Source: Rusavskia elegans (Eukaryota; Ascomycota; Lecanoromycetes; Teloschistales; Teloschistaceae). From it: a stretch of DNA of 64,000 nucleotides. Shown here in pieces: positions 13,599-24,149 of the stretch (position 1 is its first letter; each line of letters starts with the position of its first letter). The notes under the pieces are model-generated. The model was not told where the DNA came from, searched no databases, and worked only from the letters and a program-made list of their open reading frames with translations. The position numbers were made by a program, and so were the translations under genes. Where the stretch lies: NCBI GenBank assembly GCA_011316305.1, contig SAUG01000052.1, positions 310,001-374,000 on the forward strand. The letters run 5' to 3'.

Positions 13599-14110
13599 GT
13601 ATATGAGGCAGTTCCCTTTTTTTACTGCTTGATATCATATGCTTGGTCTAGCATATTCTGTGCAAATATCCAGATTCCGACGAGCGATTGCAGACCTACC
13701 GTATGCACAAAGTGCGAGGCTCAGTCATGGCCGGTAAATAATCTTGAAGCTCATGACTCAAGAGATAACCTCACAGGTGAAATCGAAAACGATTGAATCG
13801 TAAGTAAAGCACGGCATGACGGCTTCAATTGCCAGAATGATACCGGGCCAAAAAGATTTTCCGAATTTCAGCCGAGCCTTACTGCTTCGGGCTGATTATC
13901 ACGACCATGAAGGACGTCGCTAGTAGCTTCGAGTTGTCCAGGAGCTCCGGCGGTGGTCATGCCGCCAGGCTTGGAGAACGCCCTTGAAATTACTAGATGC
14001 GGTGATCTTGGTGGTTCTACTACTGGCGGAGTCCAAAAGGAATGAGGGCCAGCGGCAGGAGTGTTGAAATACCAGATTAATATTAGTGTTGCAACATCCA
14101 TATACATGCT
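13599..14110. other. Intergenic, nothing recognised
   Basis: Balanced-GC sequence right of element A. Short open frames exist on both strands but none shows a domain, a codon pattern or an intron structure that I can defend. Confidence 0.4.
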
Positions 14111-14590
14111 CTACCAGGCCCTTGCTTGATGTATTATAGGCTTCCTATTAAACGAAATCTTCTCCCGATTAATCAGACTCTCCTGCAATGCACACCCAAT
14201 CCTCACGGCTTGAACCGCACCCTCCAACTTCATCGGCAACTCGCCTCCATCCAAACAAAGAGCCGTAAATCCATTTGCCTCCCTGACAAACGCGTCCTCA
14301 AACCTTTCATGGTACGTCGCCGGAAACTTCCTCCTCACTCTCCCCTTCTTGTAAATATCCACCAAATCAAGCTTCGGCTGCATGTTGACCGTCAGTTTCC
14401 CTTCGGTCCCAAAAATCTCGGTTGAATCTTCTGTCCGGCCACCATCATCTTGCTCGCGAAGACATAGGTGATTTTCCCTTCATAAACTCCACGATGCCCA
14501 CCGCATTGTCCCTGTCGCCCCATTTCCGCAAACCTGTCTTTAACCTTCGAAGCTGGCGATATCTCACATAGCTTGATCGGAATTTACTGG
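14111..14590 (-). pseudogene. Remnant of a Gfo/Idh/MocA-type NAD(P) oxidoreductase (C-terminal part)
   Basis: The minus strand carries the C-terminal part of a dehydrogenase resembling the dihydrodiol/myo-inositol dehydrogenase group. Segments such as LPMKLEGAVQAVRIGCALQE and FEDAFVREANGFTALCLDGG are readable at 14111-14383. Upstream, matching segments continue but in changing frames: a WGDRDNAVGIVEF-like part, then EGKITYVFASKMM, then a frame shift before STEIFGTEGKL-like residues. At least two frameshifts separate them, with no splice sites to explain them. The N-terminal Rossmann half is missing. It is probably a dead gene, lying 0.5 kb from the transposon nest. The exact family member is not certain. 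Confidence 0.55.
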
Positions 14591-14621
14591 GCAGTCATTT
14601 TGGGGGGCCATCAGACCAAAC

Positions 14622-14837
14622 AGAAAATGAATAGTGGGGGGCTTGGCGCACAACAACACCATACAAAAGCTGTATTATTGTCCACAGATTATTTATGATA
14701 GGCCTAATTTAGATAATATGAATGCTCAGGTGCCATATGTAGTGAGATGAATGGTCAAAAAGTAAGGATTTGGGTGTGAAAACAGGAGGTTCTGCCCCTG
14801 AATCTCTGCCCAGCCGCGACCCCACTATTCATTTTCT
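14622..14837. repeat. Short element bounded by an 18-bp inverted repeat (MITE-like)
   Basis: AGAAAATGAATAGTGGGG at 14622-14639 is repeated in inverted form at 14820-14837. Imperfect complementarity extends outward. Internal sequence is non-coding. No clear target duplication. Confidence 0.35.
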
Positions 14838-15380
14838 CTTTGGGGGACCAAGGGGGGTTACTTCGACGGCACGCCATTTTCTTCCTTCAGATCGGTGATC
14901 ACCTTGAATGCTGAGCAGGCGCCAGCTACAATTTGGTACAGCGGGTAGTGAAATTGCAAAGACTTCCAAAGCTGCAGATCTTAATTTGATGATACAGTGA
15001 TAGCAGGGTTGATAAAATGATGTAGAGCGTATGGAGCTCCTGACATTGATTTACCCAACATAAGATTCGGTAGAAAGACGGGGGTTTGCATAGGAATGCC
15101 CGTTACTACAGCGACCACTTTTCACCTGATCGATAGACTTACATATCAAGAAGAAGAAAGAAGATACCAAACCTTACATGATCGTAATTGGCCACGTGCT
15201 TCAACTATCTGTGACCTTGACGGGCCCACCGAGATAGGGTTTCCCACTCGCCGTGTCCCCAGCTGATCGCTCCTTGAAGCTGATGGCGGAAATGTCTAAT
15301 ACAAACTATACAGGTTGGGTACAGGCTGCCAACAAGAACACCACACTCGTCAAGGGACGATAGTCACGAGATTTGGGTTC
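14838..15380. other. Intergenic, 3' side of the carrier gene
   Basis: Non-coding as far as I can see. It should contain the 3' UTR of the phosphate carrier, which ends at 15381. Confidence 0.4.
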
Positions 15381-16567
15381 CTAATGGCCACCCGTTGTTG
15401 GAAGGCCTAGAGATACCTTGAAGCTGTCGTAGATCAGCCATTGGAAAGCCGTAAGTGTCCCGATCTGTTGACGACTGGATTAGCCCAGAGACTTACACTA
15501 AGCAAAAAGAGAAGAGCACGTACCATAGCAATTCGAACTGGGAGACCGTTCCACAGGCCCTTGAAGCCAATGTTACTATATATCCGCGACATGGCTTTTC
15601 CACCACTCTCGCCAGCTATAACACCATCAGCCCGATTTTCAGAACATGGTTAGCGTCAAGACCTACGTTGGCGGTCAGCATTCAATTTGCTGACCATCAC
15701 ATCTGCAGGATGACTTATGACAGCGCATCCGATACCCGCGATATACCCACCCAGGAAGGAGACACCCGTTTGCTGCAACGCATTGTAGCTTTCCTTCGGT
15801 TTGCCCAGCGTCTTGTAGATCTGGTTGACCGTTGTTTCGAACGTCGCGAACTTGACCATGGTGTAGGGTATTTGTCTCCCCCATAACGGATAGAGGCCCT
15901 TATACAGGCCTCCCAGTCCTTCTTTCGCCGTCACTTTACCCCACCCTTCCCTCAAGGAATTGGCATATGGCGGCAATGTCGTTTGCATCCTAACTTTAAC
16001 AGCTTCAAACGGGCACAGCGCGATATCGGCTAGGAATTCGGCCGAGGCGGAGGCGCCGAGATAGACGACGGTTTTGTTGACATTGGGGAATAGTTTCTCG
16101 CCGTAGTAGTATTTGAAGATCTCGTAGAAACCGTATTTTCCGGCGCCTTGAAAGGAGTAGCCGACGGCGGTGGGCGCCCAGCCGAAGAAGACGCCGCGGA
16201 GACCTTCTTTGGCGAAGATGCTGCGCCAGGCGGAGAGGTTCGATGTGTATATATTAGGATCGACTTGGCGACGACATTTGACCTGGATTGCACTATGGTA
16301 TCAGTACATGGTATGTATTGTGTCGCAGCATTCCTTAGCGGGACGAACCAGATCGAGGGGAGTAACAGCTTCACCCAAGTCAGCATTTGGTCAACTGCAA
16401 CTCAACCTGGACGGAAACAGTGTATAATATGAGGGCAAAACCGTACAGGTATGCGTCGGACCACAAGAGATTATCCCTCCTAGCCCACAAGCAGCGAAGT
16501 AGGTTGGTGAGAAGAGCTCAATGTTGCCCTTTGACGGACCGCGGCCCTGCATCTTCGTGGCAGCCAT
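15381..16567 (-). CDS. Mitochondrial phosphate carrier (Pic2/Mir1 type)
   Basis: Inner-membrane carrier of the SLC25 family importing phosphate into the matrix. Five exons (coding order): 16567-16447, 16368-16349, 16282-15667, 15615-15524 and 15464-15381. The lengths sum to 933 nt, 310 residues, all phases agreeing. Exon 2 is only 20 nt. Introns begin GTACGG, GTTCGT, GTAGGT and GTACGT and end AAG, CAG, TAG and CAG. The three carrier repeats are marked by [20 protein letters not shown] and [10 protein letters not shown]. Also diagnostic are [20 protein letters not shown] and the C-terminal [16 protein letters not shown]. The start ATG precedes [13 protein letters not shown], a short N-terminal tail, followed by the first helix ([16 protein letters not shown]). 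Upstream lies the 3' end of a hydrolase gene on the same strand, 300 bp away. The choice between Pic2 and Mir1 orthology is not settled. Confidence 0.92.
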
Positions 16568-16867
16568 TGTCCGTCAATGGACTTGTAAACGATGATGGAA
16601 GCTGCAGAAAAGTGCTCTTTCGAGTCTGAAGAGGAGAGAGTAACCGCAACAGGAGAAGGGGGCATTCGTTGGAAGGAGTAGAGTTGGCCATTACGTACCA
16701 CATGCTGCTAGCTGGCGATGACGGCACAGCGTCGAGACAAATGCCAAGACATCGGCTTATCGGCTTTGTCGGCTTTTAAGATGCGTGCTGCTGCCCCTGA
16801 AACGGTGAAAGTGAGACAGCACGAGGTATGGTCCAAAGCATGTGCTTGGGGATGGATTTGGTGTAAT

Positions 16868-18247
16868 CTATTCTAAGCCATCTACCTCCAACACCCGTGG
16901 TTCTATCACCTGAGTAATGACCTTGGTTAGGTCCCTCAGCCCTTTCGTCCTCTCTCCTTGCGTGTCAGCTAGAAACAGCGACACAACAGGCCATGCATGC
17001 ACCTGACCAGGCTCTTCTCGTACTCGAACCGCACATCCACTCCGTCGTAGTAAAGCAATGAGATCACGCACTTCAGGCCCAAATACTTCTTCGGATCCGT
17101 ACATGAAGCAGTACCCTCCAGAAGGAGACGCTCTCATCCACCAGTCTCTATCCTTGCAGACACCGGGGGATACAAGCGGGTCTTTGAGATTCGATTGGGT
17201 ACCCGCGAACTGACGTCCGTACAGGTGAAGACTCTCTGCATTGAGGTAATCGCTGGGTGTATCTCGATTCTTGGGGGTCACGAGCGTCGCCCACGGAGAG
17301 ATCAACGTTGCAAAGCCCGGACGTCGCTTTCCGGGATCTGATGATTTGGACATGTGAAGCAGCAGGCTTAGCTGGAGCGTGGCGCCAGCAGAGTCGCCAG
17401 CCAAGCAGATACGCGATGGATCCTTGACGATCGAACAGACGTGGTCGTAGCCGGCGACAGTCTGCTCAAGCTGAACGGGGTATCTCTCGTCTGGTACCAA
17501 GGTGTACTCCAATGCGAATATTGCGGGATTGCGGTATCCGGCATCGCGAAGGAGACTAAGCCATGCCATTAGAAATTCCAGATAGAAGTAATTCGAACCC
17601 ATCGAGAATCCACCCCCTAGATCAATCAGTCACAGCTTAACGGCAATCATAATCCCAAACGAACCATGACAGTAGTATATGACTGGATCTGGCCTTTCTG
17701 ATTCCTCTACAGTCACCCAAAGACCCACTGTTTTAGCCTTGGAAGAAGGATTCTGGCGCTACAATATATTAGCAGGCAGTACATAGGACGATGCAACCGA
17801 GGTTGGAAGCGGTGACCTACAAGGACAGCTTCGCGCCAAGTCAAGGGTGCTTGGAAATATCCATGACGCAGCAGGCGAAAGCGAAGGAAAGGTAGAGCGA
17901 CGCCTTTGGAAAAGAAGACACGGCCGATATTTACAGGTATGGAAGCGAACGCGTATCGGACGACCCTTATCACCAGGTCCTGAAAGAAGGAGGCTTGTTG
18001 AACGAAAGGGGATCTTTGATGTTTAGGTGTAAAGTATCTTTCCCAACAGAATTGGTACGGTAGCTGGAAGACTGCCAACTCTTAGATCCGACTTATGAAC
18101 AGTTGAGGGCCTAAACTTACGAACGAAGGGCAAAGCCTTCAGAACACATATTAGGAGCTCAATAATATTGACATGAAGGAGAAGCTGTGGCGCCAAGACA
18201 ATTAAAAAGACGAGGCAGTCCAGGTAGGAAATCTGCCCGAGGATCAT
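16868..18247 (-). CDS. Alpha/beta-hydrolase, HSL-type esterase with N-terminal membrane segment
   Basis: A serine hydrolase of the hormone-sensitive-lipase class, probably acting on ester substrates at a membrane. Exons in coding order: 18247-18121, 18080-17821, 17758-17665 and 17616-16868; total 1230 nt, 409 residues. The oxyanion motif H-G-G-G-F is rebuilt exactly at the last splice junction (about residues 159-163). The nucleophile elbow G-D-S-A-G lies near residue 232 and a candidate catalytic His in VHAW near residue 366. The usual acidic partner is less clear: a YGSEEVFG stretch has Glu where many relatives have Asp. Residues 8-40 are very hydrophobic (CLVFLIVLAPQLLLHVNIIE), suggesting a membrane anchor. 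Intron 1 is only 40 nt, so the first junction is the least certain. Substrate unknown. Confidence 0.83.
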
Positions 18248-18692
18248 GACAGAACCAGGACGCTTTGATGGAACCTTTGATTAACAAGAATCATTGAACA
18301 CAACGGAAACGATTGGATATACACAAGAAGCGGATTCACATGACGACAAATTACAACAGGGCACTGCATGTTTGGGATGATGATTGGAGCTTAGTACCTG
18401 TTAATGTCACTTGCGCTAGGCCCAGAGAAGCTTAAGTCGAAAAGTCGTCCGTGGGTCCTTTCCAGCAAGCCTTCTTGTCACTTCTCCAACATCACACGCT
18501 GATTGCTACACCCCAAACAGTATGCTGTCATGAATGTATCTTGAATAGCCCAAGACTGCTGCGAAGCTTGTGGCTTTACACGTCCACCCCTGGATTAATC
18601 CAAGATGATGCCGCCATCCTGCAACCTGATTTAATCACCCTCTTTAAATCCTTTTCTTCCTACACTTCCAGCCATTGACTTACTTGCCCAAG
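18248..18692. other. Divergent intergenic region between hydrolase and RING gene
   Basis: 445 bp shared upstream region of a minus-strand and a plus-strand gene. A pyrimidine-rich stretch lies around 18640-18660. No specific operator recognised. Confidence 0.4.
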
Positions 18693-21600
18693 ATGGATTC
18701 TTTACTGGCAGAGATCGCGGAGTAGGCAACTCAGATCCCAGCACCCTTTGTGCAAACCCGGCTGACCCCCGCTTAGCTCACTCGCAATGGACGACATACC
18801 TGTGAAGCTTCGCTGCGCAGCCTGCAACAGGCTAGCTACAAACGCCTTTCGGACTCCCTGTTGCGATCAGTCCATATGTGAAAGCTGTATGCTCCCTGCA
18901 GCGAATGATCAGCCCTTTTCATAGCTTAGGTGAGACAGGTCAATCCTCGCTGCCACAAGCCTGCCCCATCTGCCTTCATGAGCCTGTCAAAGCCGATGAT
19001 TGCAGACCAAATAAGACTTTACGCATGACCATCAAGGCATTTCTAAAAAAGATAGCTACCGAACGAGAGAAAGCGCAAAAGAAACAGTCATCAGAAAAAG
19101 TAGCCGCGAATCCGGCATCCACAACCATCGACAGCAGCGAACGTCCTCCGTCTACAGCCCCGAATACCACTTCAGCTGTCCAACCCATTCACGAACGCGA
19201 TGCAGCGCAAGCCTCTCAAGAAGCTCCCAAATCTCCAGATCACTCCAAGCCCTCGATAAACGGCGAAACTGTGCCTACTGAAGCCCAGATGGATGTACCT
19301 CAGCCGTCCATCGAAGTACTACTTCTCAATGCGGTCATCTCCGAAACATGCTAATCTGTGTCAGGCCACCGAAGATCGAGTTCGCGAGGAGTCTTTCCAA
19401 GAGCAAGCTCAGGGCGATGGCACGACGATGAACCAATCGAGGCAGAACGACTCACAGCAGCCGCAGAATCAGCACGGTATGCAGATGCAAGGAATGAATG
19501 GTGGCAATCTCGGGTTTGACGGGATGAACAACGGCTTTCCCAACATGGCCTTCAACAACCCCGCAGATTTCAACGCGATGATGCAGTTCATGCCGAACAA
19601 TGCCATGGGTGCCTTTCCAAATATGATGGGTGAGTTGCCCATTCGAATACATGTTGTATTACACGGCAAGAAGCTGATGTATCAGTAGGTATGCCTGGTA
19701 TGCCGGGTATGGGCATGGACCCAATGCAAGCCATGTCCCAGGGCATGTTCGGTGGACTCGGTGGACAGAACATGGGGATGAACGGTATGAACGGTATGAA
19801 CGCGGGCATGGGCTTTCCTACAGGACAGGGATGGAACAATGGAGGCTTCAACGGGCAACCCGGAGCATGGATGTCAGGACAAGATAAATTCAATCAAAAT
19901 GCATATGGCGGTGGTCATGCAAATGGTATGATGGGCGGTGATTTTGGAGCTAATGCTGGCTATGCTGGATATAACATGCCATCGCATCAGGGCAACTTCA
20001 ACCAGATGAATCACCACCAGTTCCCAAATCATGACTTCCAATCGAATGGTTACCATGGTCAAGGCTTTCATAATCGAGGCCGTGGTGGTCGTGGACGTGG
20101 TTATGGAAATCCTCCTCGAGGACGTGGTGGCTACAATCAGGTAATGAACGGTAATCAGACTAACCATGAGTCTTTCCATCATCAACATCCTCAGCAGTTT
20201 GATCATGGAGGGAACTCATTCCCTCAACATTCGCAGCAATCACAGGGCAATGTACGACAGAATGACACGGAAAACCCCGACGTGGACGATTTTGGGAGAA
20301 TCAAAAGGCCGCAAGAGGAAGCCACCGATGAGCAAATCGCACGACAGATGGCTCCAGGGGACGCAGACGAAAGTCCAGAAGCCCCAGAGACCGCCGCACC
20401 AGCCGAAGGACCTGCCCCTGCGACCGAGAAGGATGAACGGTCGTCGGAAGCGGTCGATGATCCAGAACCAATGACGGATTCAGCACAGCCCAACCCGCAA
20501 GATTCGAAGGATCAACCATTTAAGAAGGAGAAACCCGCACCGATTGAAACATTCATTTCGGATGAACCACCAGAAGCAGAACCTATCGCTCCTAATTCAA
20601 CGACAGCTGCAAATACTATGATGCCGCCGCCCAGTCCAGCTATCTCGCAACCTCCCTTTTCCGCTGCATCGTCCGAGGCGCCTTACGAACATGGATACAG
20701 AGGTCGAGGAGATGCACGTCGCCTTTCCAGAGGCTCGTCCGATTTTCGAGGTGTCGGCAGAGGACGTGGAGCTCCATTTGTCCCCAATGGAATCACTAAC
20801 CATGCCATATCTCCCTCTCAACCAACTTCAATGCCAATAGCCGCTCCTACTGAACCCAAAGGCGTCGGCGTAATAGGTGCACCGAAAGGACCCAAAGCCA
20901 TGAGAGAAGGACTTCCAAACACAGGCGTCCGAGGAGGAAGAGGCTTCTCCATCGTCGGTCGTGCATCGGTAGCAGCACATGCTCGAACCAATGGATCAGT
21001 TCCATCACGAAGGTAAGCCGCTGATCCACATTAAAAGGACCAACACATCGATACTAACCTAACTTCAGCCGCTCACCAACAAAATCTCGCTCCCCCTCCC
21101 GGCACCGATCCCATCATCACCGTTCCCACCGCCACCGCTCCACCAGTGCCGTCTCAGCAAGCCCAGACCGCGAAGAACGCCGTCGTGAACGTCACCGTCG
21201 ACGATCCCGCAAACACGAAGATGAAGACGAAGAAATGCAGGATGATGAAATAAAGGATTCCACCACCCGCCGCTCCTCGCACCGCGGTAGCCGGCGCGAT
21301 AGAGACGACGATCGCGATGAAGAAGACCACAGCAAAGAACACCGCTCTCATCGTTCTCGCCGTGACCGTGATCGTGATCGTGACCGCGATCGAGAGCGAG
21401 ATCGCGAGGGCGAATCCCGTTCGACGCGCAAACGCTCCCGCACACCCGCCGCGGCTGCTGTCGAAGATACGAACGGCGTTGTCGAAACAACTCTACACTC
21501 TTCATCTTCATCGCGTAAACGCCACGAACGACACGACGAGGAAGATGAGGCACGAAGAGAAAGGAAACGTTCGAGACGAGAACATCATGAGAGCAACAAT

Positions 21601-22044
21601 GATCGGAGTACTACAAACCCATTAGAGAGATCATCGGTGAAACATAATGATTCTCATGGTTCGTCATCGAAACGGGAAGATCGCAACACTATCCAATCTA
21701 CGGCCATAAAACCACCTACGGGACCAAAATCACATCAAAAGCACCAACACCCACCTCAGCAACAACCCAAAGCACAACAACAACAACAACCGCCGCCGAC
21801 ATCGAAAACAGATATCGACCCCCATGAACTCGAGCGCCAAGCACGCAATAAAGAGCGTTTGCAGAAGGAATTGCAGAGAAGGGAAGCCATGGAAGGTTAC
21901 AAAGTCGCGCCGACGATGAAACAGAGAAGAGAAAGTAAGACCCATGGCAGCGGGGCGGGAAGGAGGGTGAATTATAAATTCGAGGATGAGTTGGAGGGGG
22001 GGAACAAGGTGGAGAGGGAAAGGGAAGGGGCGAGATGGGGATGA
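18693..22044 (+). CDS. RING-finger protein with Met/Gly/Asn-rich, RGG-like and RS/RD-rich tails
   Basis: Probable E3-type, RNA-associated protein. The N-terminal finger resembles that of Mpe1/RBBP6 proteins, but the DWNN domain is absent. Exons: 18693-18721, 18777-18886, 18939-19315, 19365-19629, 19689-21012 and 21069-22044 (1026 residues). A start at ATG 18787 would remove 13 residues and the first intron; I prefer 18693 because that intron has a good donor, branch (CTGAC) and acceptor. RING ligands are seen in LRCAACNRLATNAFRTPCCD, then C-E-S-C, then CPICLHEP. A charged, Ser/Thr-rich linker follows, then Met-Gly-Asn repeats (MPGMPGMGMD), an RGRGGRGRGYGNPPRGRGG tract, an acidic Pro-rich section and GPKAMREGLPNTG. 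The C-terminal exon is an RS/RD low-complexity tail (SRRDRDRDRDRDRERDRE), as in splicing or 3'-end factors. Confidence 0.85.
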
Positions 22045-22792
22045 TGGGGTTTTAGTTTGGTGGATTACTGGGTATTTTTGATTGCCTTTTTGTGATGAGG
22101 AGAGGATGGAGGGGAGGGGAGTGGTGGTAAATTGGTGGATCGGACAAATGTACAGGATGGCTTGGTTCTGAGGGTATTTGCTGAATGGTAGAGCGAGGAC
22201 TTGAGCAGTTGTGAGATACTGATAACTCGATGCCGTCAGAAACAGTGCGGCAGAGTAGAGAAGGTAAGAAATATGGCAATGATATCTCTTCTTTGGATTG
22301 AAGCTTTTAGTTGAAGCTGCAGGGTGCACTGTCCGAGATATCATAAATGCTTAAAAAGGACGATGATAACCGAGATAATTGTTTGATTGTGGGATATAAA
22401 ATCTATGTGCCCGACATAAAACGTCGTTGATTCGGTGTTTCTGGTAAGATTTGTTGATTGCTTGCTTGATTTGTCTTCAATGTAATGCTCACCCGTTAGG
22501 AATATTGCTACCTAGATAAAGAACCGAAATGTGATCCAGCGATCGTATACCTCATGTCTGACGGGGATCGAGCAACAGTCTCACCCTGCAAAGGGTTTGT
22601 TACTCACTAGTGAATGATAATAACGGTAAGTGGCGTGTCATCGAACTAGAGAACCGAAATAGAGCTGCGAAAGATTGAATGGATGTCTCAAGATCATTCC
22701 CTGCATGCTCCATTGGGTTATATGACGGAGAAATCAAACAGGTCGATTACCAGCCGTAAATCATCACCATGCGAATTCTCACAAATGAGCCA
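22045..22792. other. Convergent intergenic region
   Basis: 3' flanks of the RING gene (plus) and the velvet gene (minus). No gene, repeat or RNA recognised. Confidence 0.45.
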
Positions 22793-24149
22793 TCAATGGC
22801 GTCTTCGTCGTGGTGCAACCTCTTGACTTTTCTCACTCGCCTCGTCCCCGCTGGCGCTACTGCCTCTTCCTTTGTGGCCTTTGCTGTCCGCTTTCCCTTC
22901 GTGCCCTTTCCTTATAGTCACCGTTGCGCCTTGACGTTTGAGCTCCTTCATCAAATCGTTGCTGGCTTTCAATCCGGGGAACTCTTTCGGGGTGAAGACT
23001 TCAAAAGGATTGCTATCGACGACTTGTATCATGAGGTTCGCAGAACTCCCTGTGGGGATGATTCCGACGTTGAGTTGCATGAGGGTGAATCGAAGTCGGT
23101 ACACACCGGTTTGCCGGCAAGAGAGATCCGGGAAGATGAAGAAGCATCCGAGTCTCGCGTTCGGTATGTTCGAGGCAGGGGCGTCTGGGTCTGTGCCGAC
23201 GAATTGACTGGCAATCAGGCTGCCGGTCAGACGACGGCTCATCTTTTTCGGATCGTGCGGATCTCGAGCTTGGGTGATGTCTGCGCCTGAGCTGTCGATG
23301 AGCGAGCAATGGAGTACGTTGAAGTTCGTTTTCAGTGCATTCACATCAGCTGTTGATGTTGGATCGAAATTGTTCAACGATAGTTGTACGATAGGGGGAG
23401 GATCGATGAGACGGCGATCTCTCTCGCCCATCCCACAGGCGCGGCAATTGATTGGCTGCTGACGAACAGTGAGGTTGTAACGGCTTGTTCTGATATGATC
23501 ATTAGGGTTAGACTGTGCTCGTGAATGTGTGGGTCGCGTACCTGTCTTCTGACTTTTCTGAAGGGATATCGGGAACATGATTCCCCATGGTGTTGGATTG
23601 ATAGGAGGGAGCACCTTGCTCAAAGGACATTGTAGTTCCCCTACTAAGTGCGAATCTAGACGGCGAAGAAGTAGGTCCATATCCGCGACCTTTGGTGCTG
23701 AAGAACGGATCATTCCTTGCTTGCCTGTGTTGTGGTGAGGGTTCGAGCCATAGCGGACTAGTGTCTGCCGCCGACGGAGTTGTCGAAGCCATCGTCGAAG
23801 ACCGGTAAGGACTGAAAGGCGGATGATGATTCATTGGAGTTTGATGCTCTGGCTGAGGCCAATTCGATAGCGTGGAAGGTCTGTAGGAGGAATGGGATGG
23901 AAGGTTCCGGGGGGCCAGACTCTGGTGAACAAACCGGACCTGAGGAGAAGGCGGTATATACGATGGCTGCATTGGTTTAGGGGGTGGAAAGGCTGCAGCA
24001 GTGTTCATCATCTGGGCTTGCACAGAGGCCGGCAGCGAAGGCTGTGACGGTAGCAGCGTCTGTGCGCCCCCACGCTCAGAACGGGGGATAGCATTGGAAT
24101 TGTTCCTTGAGGCGTCCGGAGGCGTCCAAAATGGTGGTCTCCAGGCCAT
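22793..24149 (-). CDS. velC: Velvet-domain developmental regulator, VelC-like
   Basis: Member of the fungal velvet family, nuclear regulators of sporulation and secondary metabolism that bind DNA through an NF-kappaB-like fold. Exons in coding order: 24149-23542 and 23489-22793, intron 23490-23541 (GTACGC...CAG); 434 residues. The N-terminal 200 residues are Pro/Ser/Gln-rich and disordered. The velvet domain starts just after the junction (RYNLTVRQQP) and continues with RACGMGERDRRLIDPPPIVQ, a variable insert, then PNARLGCFFIFPDLSCRQTG, VYRLRFTLMQL and VFTPKEFPGLKAS. The GERDRR-IDPPP and PDLSCRQTG wording is closest to VelC as I remember the family, rather than VelB, VosA or VeA. A basic tail (KGHEGKADSKGHKGRG ... 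RRRRH) ends the protein. About 2.5 kb without a recognisable gene lies upstream. Family is certain, subfamily likely. Confidence 0.88.

Noticed and set aside
14126..14425. 99-codon plus-strand open frame
   Set aside because: Antisense to the oxidoreductase remnant, which has recognisable family motifs on the minus strand.
22769..23290. 173-codon plus-strand open frame
   Set aside because: Antisense shadow of the velvet domain exon.
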